A stretch of 9,565 nt of DNA from Candidatus Hecatellales archaeon ex4484_218 (GTDB taxonomy: Archaea; Thermoproteota; Bathyarchaeia; Hecatellales; Hecatellaceae). Shown piece by piece: positions 1-5,786 of the stretch. The stretch spans positions 1-9,565 of the forward strand of contig NJEB01000019.1 of assembly GCA_002254975.1 (NCBI GenBank), in the 5' to 3' direction. The notes beneath the pieces were generated by a model, which saw nothing but the letters and a program-made list of their open reading frames with translations, ran no database searches and was not told where the DNA came from. The translations under genes and the position numbers were made by a program. How positions within the stretch are numbered: position 1 is the stretch's first letter; each line of letters starts with the position of its first letter.

Positions 1-519
1 TTATCCATTATATCCGGTTTAAAAGCTAGAAGAATTTTTAACAGTCGTGGAGAAGAAACAATTGAAGTTGAAGTTAAAACTTTAAATGGTTTTGGTTGTG
101 CCTCAGCACCCTCCGGAAAAAGTCGGGGAAAATACGAGGTTACTCCTTTTCCGGAGGGAGGTGTTGAAGAAGCTATTAGAAGAGTAGAGAAATATGTTAA
201 ACCTAAAATTTTAGGTTTAGATGCTGACAATCAAGAAGAAACAGATAAAATTTTGCATGCTGTTGATGGAACTGAAAATTTTAGTTTTATTGGTGGAAAT
301 GCGGCTTATGCTGTTAGTTTAGCTGTTGCTGAAGCTTCAGCTTCAACCCATAATCAACCTTTATTTTATAAACTTAAAAAAATTAAAGAAACAATTCTAC
401 CCCTACCTCTTGGAAATGTTTTAGGTGGAGGAAAACATGCTGGAAAAGGAGCACCAGATATTCAGGAGTTTCTTGTTTTACCTTTAAACCCTAAAAGTTT
501 TTTTGAAAATGGGGTTTAA
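1..519 (+). CDS. eno: Enolase, N-terminal fragment (5' partial, frame broken)
   Basis: N-terminal half of enolase, which interconverts 2-phosphoglycerate and phosphoenolpyruvate in cytosolic glycolysis/gluconeogenesis. The frame is open from the first base, so the true start lies just upstream; the first in-frame ATG (253) is well inside the domain. Visible marks, counted from base 1: ARRIFNSRGEETIEVEV (residues 9-25), the mobile-loop equivalent SAPSGKSRG (35-43), DGTENFSFIGGNA (89-101), GGGKHAG (142-148) and DIQEF (153-157), whose Glu matches yeast Glu168. The departures from the bacterial loop (PSGKSRG for PSGASTG) resemble divergent archaeal enolases. Homology stops at about residue 169, after a T7 run, and a stop follows at 517-519. 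The rest of the enzyme resumes in another frame from about 505, with about 50 conserved codons missing. What remains could not be an active enolase. The family call is secure. Whether the break is real or an assembly artefact is open. Confidence 0.9.
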   Translation, partial: LSIISGLKARRIFNSRGEETIEVEVKTLNGFGCASAPSGKSRGKYEVTPFPEGGVEEAIRRVEKYVKPKILGLDADNQEETDKILHAVDGTENFSFIGGNAAYAVSLAVAEASASTHNQPLFYKLKKIKETILPLPLGNVLGGGKHAGKGAPDIQEFLVLPLNPKSFFENGV

Positions 520-1084
520 GATTGGAGTTGGTTTAGATTTCGCATCTTCAAGTTTATGGAATCCTAAAAAAGAAGTTTATGAATATGTTGGAGAAGGTAA
601 AAAAAGAGGTAAAGATGAACAATTAGATTATGTTTTAAGCTTAATTGAAAAGTTTAAGCTTGTTTATGTGGAAGACCCTTTTCATGAGGATGATTTTGAA
701 AGTTTTGTTGAGTTAACAAGTAAAGCTAAAAATTGTCTTATTTGTGGGGATGACCTATTTGTAACCAACAAGAAAAAATTAGAGTTAGGTGTTAAACTTA
801 AAGCTGCAAACTCACTTATCATTAAACCAAATCAGGTTGGAACTGTTTCAGATACATGGGAAACAATAAATTTAGCTAAAGCTTCTAACTATGTTCCAGT
901 AATATCCCATAGGTCTGGTGAGACTACAAGTAACCATATAGCTCATTTAGCTGTTGCTTTTGGCTGCCCCATCATTAAAACAGGAGTTGTTGGTGGGGAA
1001 AGAATAGCAAAACTAAATGAACTTTTAAGGATAGAGGAAACATTAGCTGGAAAAGTTTCTGTTGCGAAAATTAGGTTTGGCTAA
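503..1084 (+). CDS. eno: Enolase, C-terminal fragment (frame +2 relative to the N-terminal part)
   Basis: C-terminal TIM-barrel part of the same enolase, overlapping the N-terminal fragment in another frame. From TTG 503, three Mg-binding acids are present: Asp12 in GLDFASS, Glu57 in VEDPF and Asp83 in GDDLFVTN. Catalytic Lys108 (KPNQVGT, yeast Lys345) and His136 (SHRSGET, yeast His373) are also present, followed by KTGVVGGERIAKLNELLRIEE (159-179) near the C-terminus. The segment carrying the GDEGG-type loop, with the proton-shuttling Glu (yeast Glu211), is absent. No Shine-Dalgarno motif precedes TTG 503 or ATG 509, so this is unlikely to be an independently translated gene. It is the downstream remnant of a deleted and frameshifted gene, or of a misassembled intact one. 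The stop codon is followed by a T6 run, as expected at an archaeal gene end. Confidence 0.9.
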   Translation: MKMGFKIGVGLDFASSSLWNPKKEVYEYVGEGKKRGKDEQLDYVLSLIEKFKLVYVEDPFHEDDFESFVELTSKAKNCLICGDDLFVTNKKKLELGVKLKAANSLIIKPNQVGTVSDTWETINLAKASNYVPVISHRSGETTSNHIAHLAVAFGCPIIKTGVVGGERIAKLNELLRIEETLAGKVSVAKIRFG

Positions 1085-1086
1085 TA

Positions 1087-1092
1087 TTTTTT
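1087..1092 (+). terminator. Possible T-rich terminator of eno
   Basis: A run of six T residues starts 3 nt after the enolase stop codon. Archaeal RNA polymerase can terminate at short T-runs without a hairpin. Support is positional only. Confidence 0.3.
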
Positions 1093-1097
1093 ACCAG

Positions 1098-1118
1098 TTT
1101 AAATATAACCTATAAAAG
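1098..1118 (+). promoter_or_regulatory. Candidate TATA region for purP
   Basis: TTTAAATATA is followed by TATAAAAG (1111-1118), a good match to an archaeal TATA box. It lies in the 109-bp gap after eno and would start transcription near 1138-1142. A second TATA-like string, TTTATAAG at 1159-1166, would place the start close to 1187, almost leaderless. The sequence does not decide between them. Confidence 0.35.
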
Positions 1119-1180
1119 AAAGATTGGAAATTTTTATTTAAGTTAAGAACTAATCAAATTTATAAGCCAAAAAAATTCTT

Positions 1181-1186
1181 GGGTGA
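1181..1186 (+). promoter_or_regulatory. Ribosome binding site deciding the purP start
   Basis: GGGTGA matches the archaeal anti-SD complement (GGTGA) and ends 7 nt before TTG 1194. The alternative TTG at 1179 overlaps this motif, so it is the less likely start. Confidence 0.5.
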
Positions 1187-1193
1187 ATTTTTC

Positions 1194-2048
1194 TTGATTA
1201 GTTTTGAAGAAATACGTGAAATAGTAAAAAGATACAAAAATCCTGTTGGTGTAGTGTTAGGTTCTCATTCAGCTTTGGATGCTATGGGTGGACTTAGAAA
1301 TTTTGGGTTTAAAGGTTTAATCTACACAACAAAACAAAGAGCTGAAATCTATCTTAGAGAGCCTAGAATTGGTAAACCGGAAGAGATTATTGAAGACCTA
1401 CCCTCCACCGTGAAAAGAGATTTTTACGTTTCAAATGACCTAAAAGATATCATAAGAAAAAAGGATAGATGGATGGAAGCTGTTTTAATCTTAGACAGAT
1501 ATGATGAAATTTTAAAACCTGAAAACATTGATTGTTTGCTTGAACTTGAAGGAATCCAGATTCCAAACAGAGCTTTTGCTGTTTATGTTGGTGGCGAAAA
1601 ATGTGAAAAAATCGAAAAAAACTTTCCAGTCCCAATTTTAGGTTCAAGAACCCTTCTAAAAATAGAGAATAGAGAAGAAGTTGAAAAAAATTATTATTGG
1701 TATTTGGAGCAGGCAGGTATTCCTCATCCTAAAGCTTTTGAATATGAGGTTGTTAAGGATGGGATAAGATTTAAAGAAGAAGTAAACCAACCTTTGGTGC
1801 TTAAAATTCCACATGCAGCCAGAAGACTTGAAAGAGGATTTATATTTGCAGCAAACAGTCAAAGTTTGGAGGAAAAAGTAAGAAAAGAAATTGAAGCTGG
1901 AAATATTTTATACGAGGATTTAAAGGATGGAAGAGCTGAAGAATATGTTCCAGGTGTGACTGCCAATTTTAACTTCTTTTATTCACCTCTTTATGCTGAG
2001 GAAGATTGGGGTGAAATAGAAAAATATATTGATACAATTAAAAGTTGA
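1194..2048 (+). CDS. purP: PurP-family formate-dependent ligase (ATP-grasp), N-terminal fragment
   Basis: Archaeal PurP makes FAICAR from AICAR, formate and ATP in purine synthesis. The start is taken as TTG 1194, backed by a Shine-Dalgarno site 7 nt upstream; TTG 1179 would add five residues. Family marks: GSHSAL (residues 23-28), TTKQRAEIYLRE (45-56), ILGSRTLLKIE (148-158), AGIPHPK (174-180), nucleotide-binding LVLKIPHAARRLERGF (201-216), EEYVPG (249-254) and NFNFFYSP (258-265). The PHAARRLERGF version differs from the usual PGA-GG-GYF string of characterised PurP, so this may be a paralogue with another carboxylate or substrate. PurP homology fades around residue 280, and a stop follows at 2046-2048. 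The remainder continues in another frame from about 2032, with a conserved segment of about 15-25 residues missing. The family is clear; the exact reaction is not. Confidence 0.85.
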   Translation: MISFEEIREIVKRYKNPVGVVLGSHSALDAMGGLRNFGFKGLIYTTKQRAEIYLREPRIGKPEEIIEDLPSTVKRDFYVSNDLKDIIRKKDRWMEAVLILDRYDEILKPENIDCLLELEGIQIPNRAFAVYVGGEKCEKIEKNFPVPILGSRTLLKIENREEVEKNYYWYLEQAGIPHPKAFEYEVVKDGIRFKEEVNQPLVLKIPHAARRLERGFIFAANSQSLEEKVRKEIEAGNILYEDLKDGRAEEYVPGVTANFNFFYSPLYAEEDWGEIEKYIDTIKS

Positions 2049-2475
2049 TTGGAGAAAAACACCTTACCCGGTAAGTTTTGAGGTTACAGCCCATGGAATA
2101 ATAAGTTTAAGAGAGTCTTTGCTAAGAAAAATTTATCCTATTGCTGATGCTTTTGTCCAATTAACCCAAAAAACAGACCCACCAGGAATGATTGGGGCTT
2201 ACTGTATTCAAACCTTAATAACATTTGAAAAACAACCTTTGGTTGAAGCTGTTTCTCAAGGTGTTTATGATGCAAGCGGTCAAGTCTTCTATGATTTCGT
2301 TCCAAAAACTCAAGATTTAGCTGTTAGACATGGTGGAGGAACAAATGTTCATCAAGGAATAGGTTCTCAATATGCAAATGCAAAATACAAGAAAGTTATG
2401 AGTACAGGAGATAGAATAGCTTTAGAACTTTTAAGAGCTAAAAAAATGGGAAAACTAGATAAAATTGTAACCTGA
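2029..2475 (+). CDS. purP: PurP-family ligase, C-terminal fragment (shifted frame)
   Basis: C-terminal domain (DUF1297 type) of the preceding PurP-family protein. Counted from TTG 2029: LRESLL (27-32), PPGMIGAYCIQ (51-61), GGGTNVHQGIGSQY (102-115), STGDRIALELLRA (125-137) and the family-typical tail GKLDKIVT (141-148). It overlaps the N-terminal fragment by 20 nt and has no Shine-Dalgarno motif at TTG 2029, so it is not a separate gene. Between FYSP in the upstream part and QLKVDW here, intact relatives carry a LGIDRR...DGLVRLPA-like segment. That segment is missing, and the deleted length must be 3n+2. The 3' end of the gene looks natural, but the convergent dehydrogenase gene abuts it abnormally, with its own 3' end gone. 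Confidence 0.83.
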   Translation: MIQLKVDWRKTPYPVSFEVTAHGIISLRESLLRKIYPIADAFVQLTQKTDPPGMIGAYCIQTLITFEKQPLVEAVSQGVYDASGQVFYDFVPKTQDLAVRHGGGTNVHQGIGSQYANAKYKKVMSTGDRIALELLRAKKMGKLDKIVT

Positions 2476-3071
2476 AAAATATTTTTGCTTAAAAGCTCTG
2501 TTAAAGGTTTACCGTAAACCGTGCTTAATCTAGGAACAGGAAACATGTTTTCTCCATGTTGACCTAAAACCACAGCCGATATTCCATCGGTGCTTATTCC
2601 AAGCTTTTTGGATGCATAATATTTTAGCCTACCAGAATCTAAAACTCCACTAAAACCAATTACTTTTTCACGCGGAAATCCAAGTCTTTTATACATTAGA
2701 TATGCCATAGCATCAAGAGGGTTTGTTGTTAAAATAACAACAGAGTTTGGAGCATAGGTGGAGATGTTTTTAGCTACATCGGCTATAATACCAGCATTTT
2801 TAGCAACAAGCTCCTCACGAGTCATTCCAGGTTTTCTTGGGAAACCAGCTGTAACAAGTACAATGTCGCTTCCTTCCATATCTTTAAAGTCGTTACTACC
2901 CCTAATGTCAACATTTAACCCTAAAATACTTGCAGCATGAGCAATGTCTAAAGCATTACCCTGAGGAAGGTTTTCAATAATATCGACTAAAAGAATATCA
3001 TCCACCTCTCTTATGGCCAAATAAGCTGCAGTACAAACACCAACTCTTCCAGAGCCAATTACGGTTATCAA
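2367..3071 (-). CDS. mdh: Malate/lactate dehydrogenase family protein, C-terminally truncated
   Basis: NAD(P)-dependent 2-hydroxyacid dehydrogenase of the MDH/LDH family (malate to oxaloacetate). The start is TTG at 3071, with an SD-like GGGGGAAGG 7 nt upstream and an in-frame stop just before it. Residues: Rossmann GSGRVG (6-11); Asp30 at the end of strand 2 (LLVD); AGFPRKPGMTRE (75-86), with the substrate-binding arginines expected for malate rather than lactate; TTNPLDAM (115-122); GVLDSGR (142-148); catalytic His in LGQHGENMFP (169-178). Homology ends at about residue 197 (LLSKN, about 2481). The last ~37 codons are simply antisense PurP sequence. Relatives of about 310 residues have some 110 more, including the C-terminal helices that complete the active site and dimer. 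The gene follows the GcvH-like gene on the same strand, 46 bp downstream. Family call secure; MDH rather than LDH is likely; activity doubtful. Confidence 0.85.
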   Translation of the reverse strand: MITVIGSGRVGVCTAAYLAIREVDDILLVDIIENLPQGNALDIAHAASILGLNVDIRGSNDFKDMEGSDIVLVTAGFPRKPGMTREELVAKNAGIIADVAKNISTYAPNSVVILTTNPLDAMAYLMYKRLGFPREKVIGFSGVLDSGRLKYYASKKLGISTDGISAVVLGQHGENMFPVPRLSTVYGKPLTELLSKNIFQVTILSSFPIFLALKSSKAILSPVLITFLYFAFAY

Positions 3072-3078
3072 AATTTAT

Positions 3079-3087
3079 CCTTCCCCC
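3079..3087 (-). promoter_or_regulatory. Ribosome binding site supporting a TTG start of mdh
   Basis: Read on the minus strand this is GGGGGAAGG, ending 7 nt before TTG 3071. It supports a non-ATG start that fits the expected MDH N-terminus (M-I-T-V-I-G). Confidence 0.45.
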
Positions 3088-3117
3088 ACTCATTTATTAG
3101 ATGGTGAAGGTTAAAAA

Positions 3118-3558
3118 CTATTTCTGATACTTCTGGATACTTTTCTGGATAAGCTCTTTAATCTGGTCTACACCATGAACAAGCTTTTTTAAATCTTCCT
3201 CAAGGTTTGAAGGTTTAATTTTTATAAACCAACCTTTCCCGTATGGGTCTTCGTTTATAAGCTTTGGGTTATCAAGCAACTCATTGTTTACAGCAGCAAC
3301 CTCACCAGAAACTGGAGTTGGAACTTTTCCGACCCATTTTTCGGATTCTAAGGTTGCAAAAGCTTTAAACTGTTCAACAGTATCACCTTCAAACGGTAGG
3401 TCTACATATTTTATTGCTTTTGCCTGCTTTTGGAAAAAATCATCTATTCCAACTGTTACTGTTCCATCCGACTCAACTCTAGCCCAAGCGTTTCCAACAC
3501 CATCTTCAGGCACATAGTAAAGTTCTTCCGGCATATTGTAACCTTCAACTACAACCAT
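3118..3558 (-). CDS. gcvH: GcvH-like lipoyl carrier protein
   Basis: A 146-residue biotinyl/lipoyl-carrier-fold protein of the GcvH family. In GcvH the lipoyl lysine carries aminomethyl groups between glycine cleavage subunits; in LbpA paralogues it carries sulfur intermediates to Hdr-like complexes. Visible: TVTVGIDDFFQKQ (33-45), the candidate lipoyl Lys74 in ATLESEKWVGK (68-78), PVSGEV (82-87) and NEDPYGKGWFIKI (102-114). The usual HEW signature near the N-terminus is replaced by PEDGVGNAW. Residues after the lysine (KWVGK) differ from the canonical KAVSDLY. ATG 3558 is supported by an SD (GGGAGGG) 8 nt upstream. It is divergent from the Hdr operon, with mdh downstream on the same strand. 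No glycine cleavage P or T genes lie in the window. The Hdr neighbours and the lipoate ligase make an LbpA-like role attractive, but a glycine cleavage role is not excluded. Confidence 0.87.
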   Translation of the reverse strand: MVVVEGYNMPEELYYVPEDGVGNAWARVESDGTVTVGIDDFFQKQAKAIKYVDLPFEGDTVEQFKAFATLESEKWVGKVPTPVSGEVAAVNNELLDNPKLINEDPYGKGWFIKIKPSNLEEDLKKLVHGVDQIKELIQKSIQKYQK

Positions 3559-3566
3559 TAAAACAA

Positions 3567-3573
3567 CCCTCCC
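3567..3573 (-). promoter_or_regulatory. Strong Shine-Dalgarno of the gcvH-like gene
   Basis: Minus-strand GGGAGGG, 8 nt before ATG 3558. It confirms this start over the internal Met9. Confidence 0.6.
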
Positions 3574-3605
3574 ATTATTTAATCTTATGTAATGCGTTTA
3601 GATGG

Positions 3606-3620
3606 TTATTTATCTTTTGG
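3606..3620 (-). promoter_or_regulatory. Candidate promoter of the gcvH-like gene
   Basis: On the minus strand the sequence reads CCAAAAGATAAATAA, an A-rich BRE-like stretch followed by a TATA-like box. It would start transcription near 3585, leaving a short leader that contains the SD. Position and composition only. Confidence 0.35.
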
Positions 3621-3648
3621 TTAAATCCACATCTCTATAGTCTTAGTT

Positions 3649-3665
3649 AAAAGAAATATATAATA
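3649..3665 (+). promoter_or_regulatory. Candidate promoter of the hdrED-ubiA operon
   Basis: AAAAGAAA (BRE-like) is directly followed by TATATAATA (3657-3665). Transcription would start near 3685, about 33 nt before ATG 3718. The 159-bp divergent intergenic region thus carries one candidate promoter for each direction. Confidence 0.5.
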
Positions 3666-3708
3666 AAAAGTAGAATTTTTAGAATAAAGGATTCATAGTG
3701 AAAGCTGT

Positions 3709-3713
3709 GGTGG
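3709..3713 (+). promoter_or_regulatory. Ribosome binding site of the hdrE-like gene
   Basis: GGTGG, 4 nt before ATG 3718. It fits the anti-SD complement and supports this start. Confidence 0.45.
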
Positions 3714-3717
3714 AAAG

Positions 3718-4545
3718 ATGGATTTTTCAAATCTTTTATTAACCTTTGTTTACGGCATTATGCCTCTAATAACGTTAGCAATAATGGTCATTGGAGTCAT
3801 ATTCGTTTTTGGAAAATGGTTTCTACCAGGAACACTTACACCAACAGGAGGGCCTATAAGGATAGGTAGACTTCCAAACGGAGACTACTACATCAACATT
3901 GAATGGTTTTCCTGGTATAGATGGTTTACTGGGAAAGATAAACCTAAACCAAGAAAAAGTTGGTGGCATGCTGTAGGTTATGCTATTGAAAACCTAATCT
4001 TAGATGTTCTACTTTTTAGAAGGGTTTTTCGTAGGGATAAGGTAACATGGGCTTTAAGCTGGCCTATGCATATTTCTGCTGGTTTAATAATTTTTAGTGG
4101 AGTTCATCATGCAGCCCACTCATATTTGCTTGGGATAAGCTCTGAGGCTCCTTCAGTTGACGGTTTAGTTTTACCCATACCACAATTTTTTAGGCTTCCT
4201 TTAACCATTCCAGGGCTCCCCTTCCCACCAATCGTAATCCATATTTTGGGGATAATCTTCCTTGTTGAGGTTGTTTTGTTGCTTATAAGACGTTTAACCG
4301 TGAAAAAGGTTGCTGCAATATCAAAGTTTGATGTTGTTTTTGACTTGGTTATGTTGATTTGTGGTGGTGTTGTTGGTGTAACTATGGGTTTTATAGGTCC
4401 ACTACCAATACTTGTTGCTATCCACGGGATAATCGCCCACATCTACTTTATATGTATCCCATGGACATTCTACACCCACATTATTGGTGGGATGCCTTTT
4501 TCAGCAATTGCTTCTGGAGTTAGAAAAGCTAGGTTGGGGGTTTAA
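3718..4545 (+). CDS. HdrE/DsrM-like membrane cytochrome b subunit (NarI fold)
   Basis: A 275-residue polytopic protein resembling the NarI/HdrE/DsrM cytochrome b family, which passes electrons between a membrane carrier (quinone, methanophenazine) and a cytoplasmic iron-sulfur partner. Predicted membrane segments lie near residues 8-34, 110-136, 171-191, 205-227 and 231-257. Candidate heme ligands: His118 and His130/131/134 in the second helix, His236 and His254 around the fifth, plus His175 in the third. A soluble stretch (about 35-95), rich in Trp, Tyr and Lys with SWWH at 81-84, joins helices 1 and 2. The stop lies 4 nt before the start of the HdrD-like gene, the classic pairing of HdrE with HdrD or DsrM with DsrK. 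HdrE, DsrM and other NarI-like anchors cannot be told apart by eye, so no gene symbol is given. The heme O synthase-like gene two positions downstream raises the possibility of a modified heme here. Confidence 0.82.
   Translation: MDFSNLLLTFVYGIMPLITLAIMVIGVIFVFGKWFLPGTLTPTGGPIRIGRLPNGDYYINIEWFSWYRWFTGKDKPKPRKSWWHAVGYAIENLILDVLLFRRVFRRDKVTWALSWPMHISAGLIIFSGVHHAAHSYLLGISSEAPSVDGLVLPIPQFFRLPLTIPGLPFPPIVIHILGIIFLVEVVLLLIRRLTVKKVAAISKFDVVFDLVMLICGGVVGVTMGFIGPLPILVAIHGIIAHIYFICIPWTFYTHIIGGMPFSAIASGVRKARLGV
4532..4540 (+). promoter_or_regulatory. Ribosome binding site deciding the hdrD-like start
   Basis: GGTTGGGGG sits inside the last codons of the upstream gene, 9 nt before ATG 4550. It favours ATG 4550 over an in-frame start at 4484, which would add 22 poorly conserved residues and overlap the cytochrome gene by 62 nt. 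Confidence 0.5.
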
Positions 4546-4549
4546 AAAT

Positions 4550-5776
4550 ATGAGTGAGGAAAAAGTTTTTGTTCCTGTAGACAACCTTAGAAAACTACAT
4601 CTAATCTATAGTGACACATGCTCAACCTGTGGTATTTGCGCAGACTACTGTCCAACCTACCTAACAACAAAAGACCCGGAATTAATCCCTGGAAAAAAGC
4701 ATGAGTTTGCTTTAAAGCTTATCAACGCACAAAAAAGCTTTTTACGTATGATTTTCGGACCTAAACCTGTTGATGTTAAAGAGTTAAGGGAAAAGGTTAA
4801 CCACCTTTATACATGCACTCTTTGTGGTAGATGTAGTGAGGTATGCAGTTACAATGTTGACCTCCACTCTTTATGGGCAAATCTAAGAGTTTCGATTTTT
4901 AAGGCTGGTTTTGCACCTGAACCTTTAAAGGCTCTTAGAGACACCATAAAAAATGCTAAGGATCCTTATGGTGCAGGTTTGGATATGAGAACTTTTTGGG
5001 TTAGACGTGCAAGGTTGAGGAGTGTTCCTGTGAAGGATAAGGCTAATGTAGTTTTTTTTGTTGGTTGTGTAACTGCTTTAAGGGCTCAAACTCGTATGGT
5101 GGCTGCTTCAATAGCACAAATTTTGTCTTTTTTGGGTGAGGATTGGACTTTGCTTGGTGACAAGGAGTGGTGTTGTGGTTCTCCTATTATGATGGCTGGG
5201 GATGAGGAGACAGCTAAAGAGTTTGCTGAGCATAATGTTGAGGTTATTGAGGAGAAACATGCTGATACTGTTGTTGTTGGTTGTGCAAGCTGCTACCGTA
5301 TGTTAAGATGGGAGTATCCAACCCTTTTAAGACGTAGACCAAGGTTTGAGGTTTTACATATAGTAGAGCTTTTAGACCGTTATTTGGAGGAGGGAAAACT
5401 TAAACCTGTTAAATCTGATGTTCCTGTCACCTACCATGACCCATGTGAGCTTTCACGTTTAGGTGGGGTTATAAAGGAGCCTAGAAGAATAATTAAAGCC
5501 TTAACAAACAATTTTGTGGAGCTTCCTGAGAATGGTGTTGATACTAGGTGTTGTGGTGGGGGAGGTTTACTTCAAGCCTTCAACAATGAGCTTAGGGTTA
5601 AGATAGCTATGGAGAGGATTAGGCAAGCTGAAAAGGTTGGAGCAAAAATAGTTACTTCCGCATGTCCAGCATGTAAGCTTGCTTTACTTGATGGTGCAAA
5701 CAGTCTTGGGAGTAGTGTGGAGGTTTTGGATATAGTTGAGCTTTTAGCTAGACAGTTGCAGCTCCAACCAAAATGA
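4550..5776 (+). CDS. hdrD: HdrD-like heterodisulfide reductase catalytic subunit (2x[4Fe-4S] + 2x CCG)
   Basis: A 408-residue cytoplasmic iron-sulfur protein with the HdrD (HdrC-HdrB fusion)/DsrK/GlpC layout. An HdrC-like part carries two [4Fe-4S] motifs, Cys24-27-30-34 and Cys89-92-95-99. Two CCG domains follow: Cys173, Cys208-209 (WCCGSP), Cys245/248 (CASC); then Cys299, Cys334-335 (RCCGGGG), Cys372/375 (CPAC). In HdrB, paired CCG motifs bind the noncubane [4Fe-4S] clusters that cleave CoM-S-S-CoB; both sets look complete here, so a disulfide or other sulfur substrate is plausible. The start is ATG 4550, 4 nt after the cytochrome gene, and ubiA begins 10 nt downstream: a compact operon. No separate hdrB or hdrC lies in the window, so this protein is the likely partner of the downstream HdrA. 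The true substrate, whether heterodisulfide, lipoyl-bound sulfur or none of these, cannot be read from sequence. Confidence 0.87.
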   Translation: MSEEKVFVPVDNLRKLHLIYSDTCSTCGICADYCPTYLTTKDPELIPGKKHEFALKLINAQKSFLRMIFGPKPVDVKELREKVNHLYTCTLCGRCSEVCSYNVDLHSLWANLRVSIFKAGFAPEPLKALRDTIKNAKDPYGAGLDMRTFWVRRARLRSVPVKDKANVVFFVGCVTALRAQTRMVAASIAQILSFLGEDWTLLGDKEWCCGSPIMMAGDEETAKEFAEHNVEVIEEKHADTVVVGCASCYRMLRWEYPTLLRRRPRFEVLHIVELLDRYLEEGKLKPVKSDVPVTYHDPCELSRLGGVIKEPRRIIKALTNNFVELPENGVDTRCCGGGGLLQAFNNELRVKIAMERIRQAEKVGAKIVTSACPACKLALLDGANSLGSSVEVLDIVELLARQLQLQPK

Positions 5777-5786
5777 GAGAAGTCTT

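Noticed and set aside
498..504. T7 run at the enolase break as a programmed frameshift or simple sequencing indel
   Set aside because: Slippage could change frame but cannot account for about 50 missing conserved residues.
253..519. ATG 253 as the start of a short enolase-like gene
   Set aside because: The frame is open and clearly enolase from base 1; 253 is an internal Met-like codon position in the conserved domain.
503..2475. Enolase and PurP halves as genuine split genes translated separately
   Set aside because: Downstream halves lack Shine-Dalgarno sites, and conserved segments, including a catalytic loop in enolase, are absent from both halves.
2367..2475. C-terminal ~37 codons of the dehydrogenase frame as a novel domain
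   Set aside because: They are the exact antisense of the PurP 3' end and show no dehydrogenase or other domain features.
4484..4549. Upstream start at 4484 for the HdrD-like protein
   Set aside because: It would overlap the cytochrome gene by 62 nt and add non-conserved residues; GGTTGGGGG places the start at ATG 4550.
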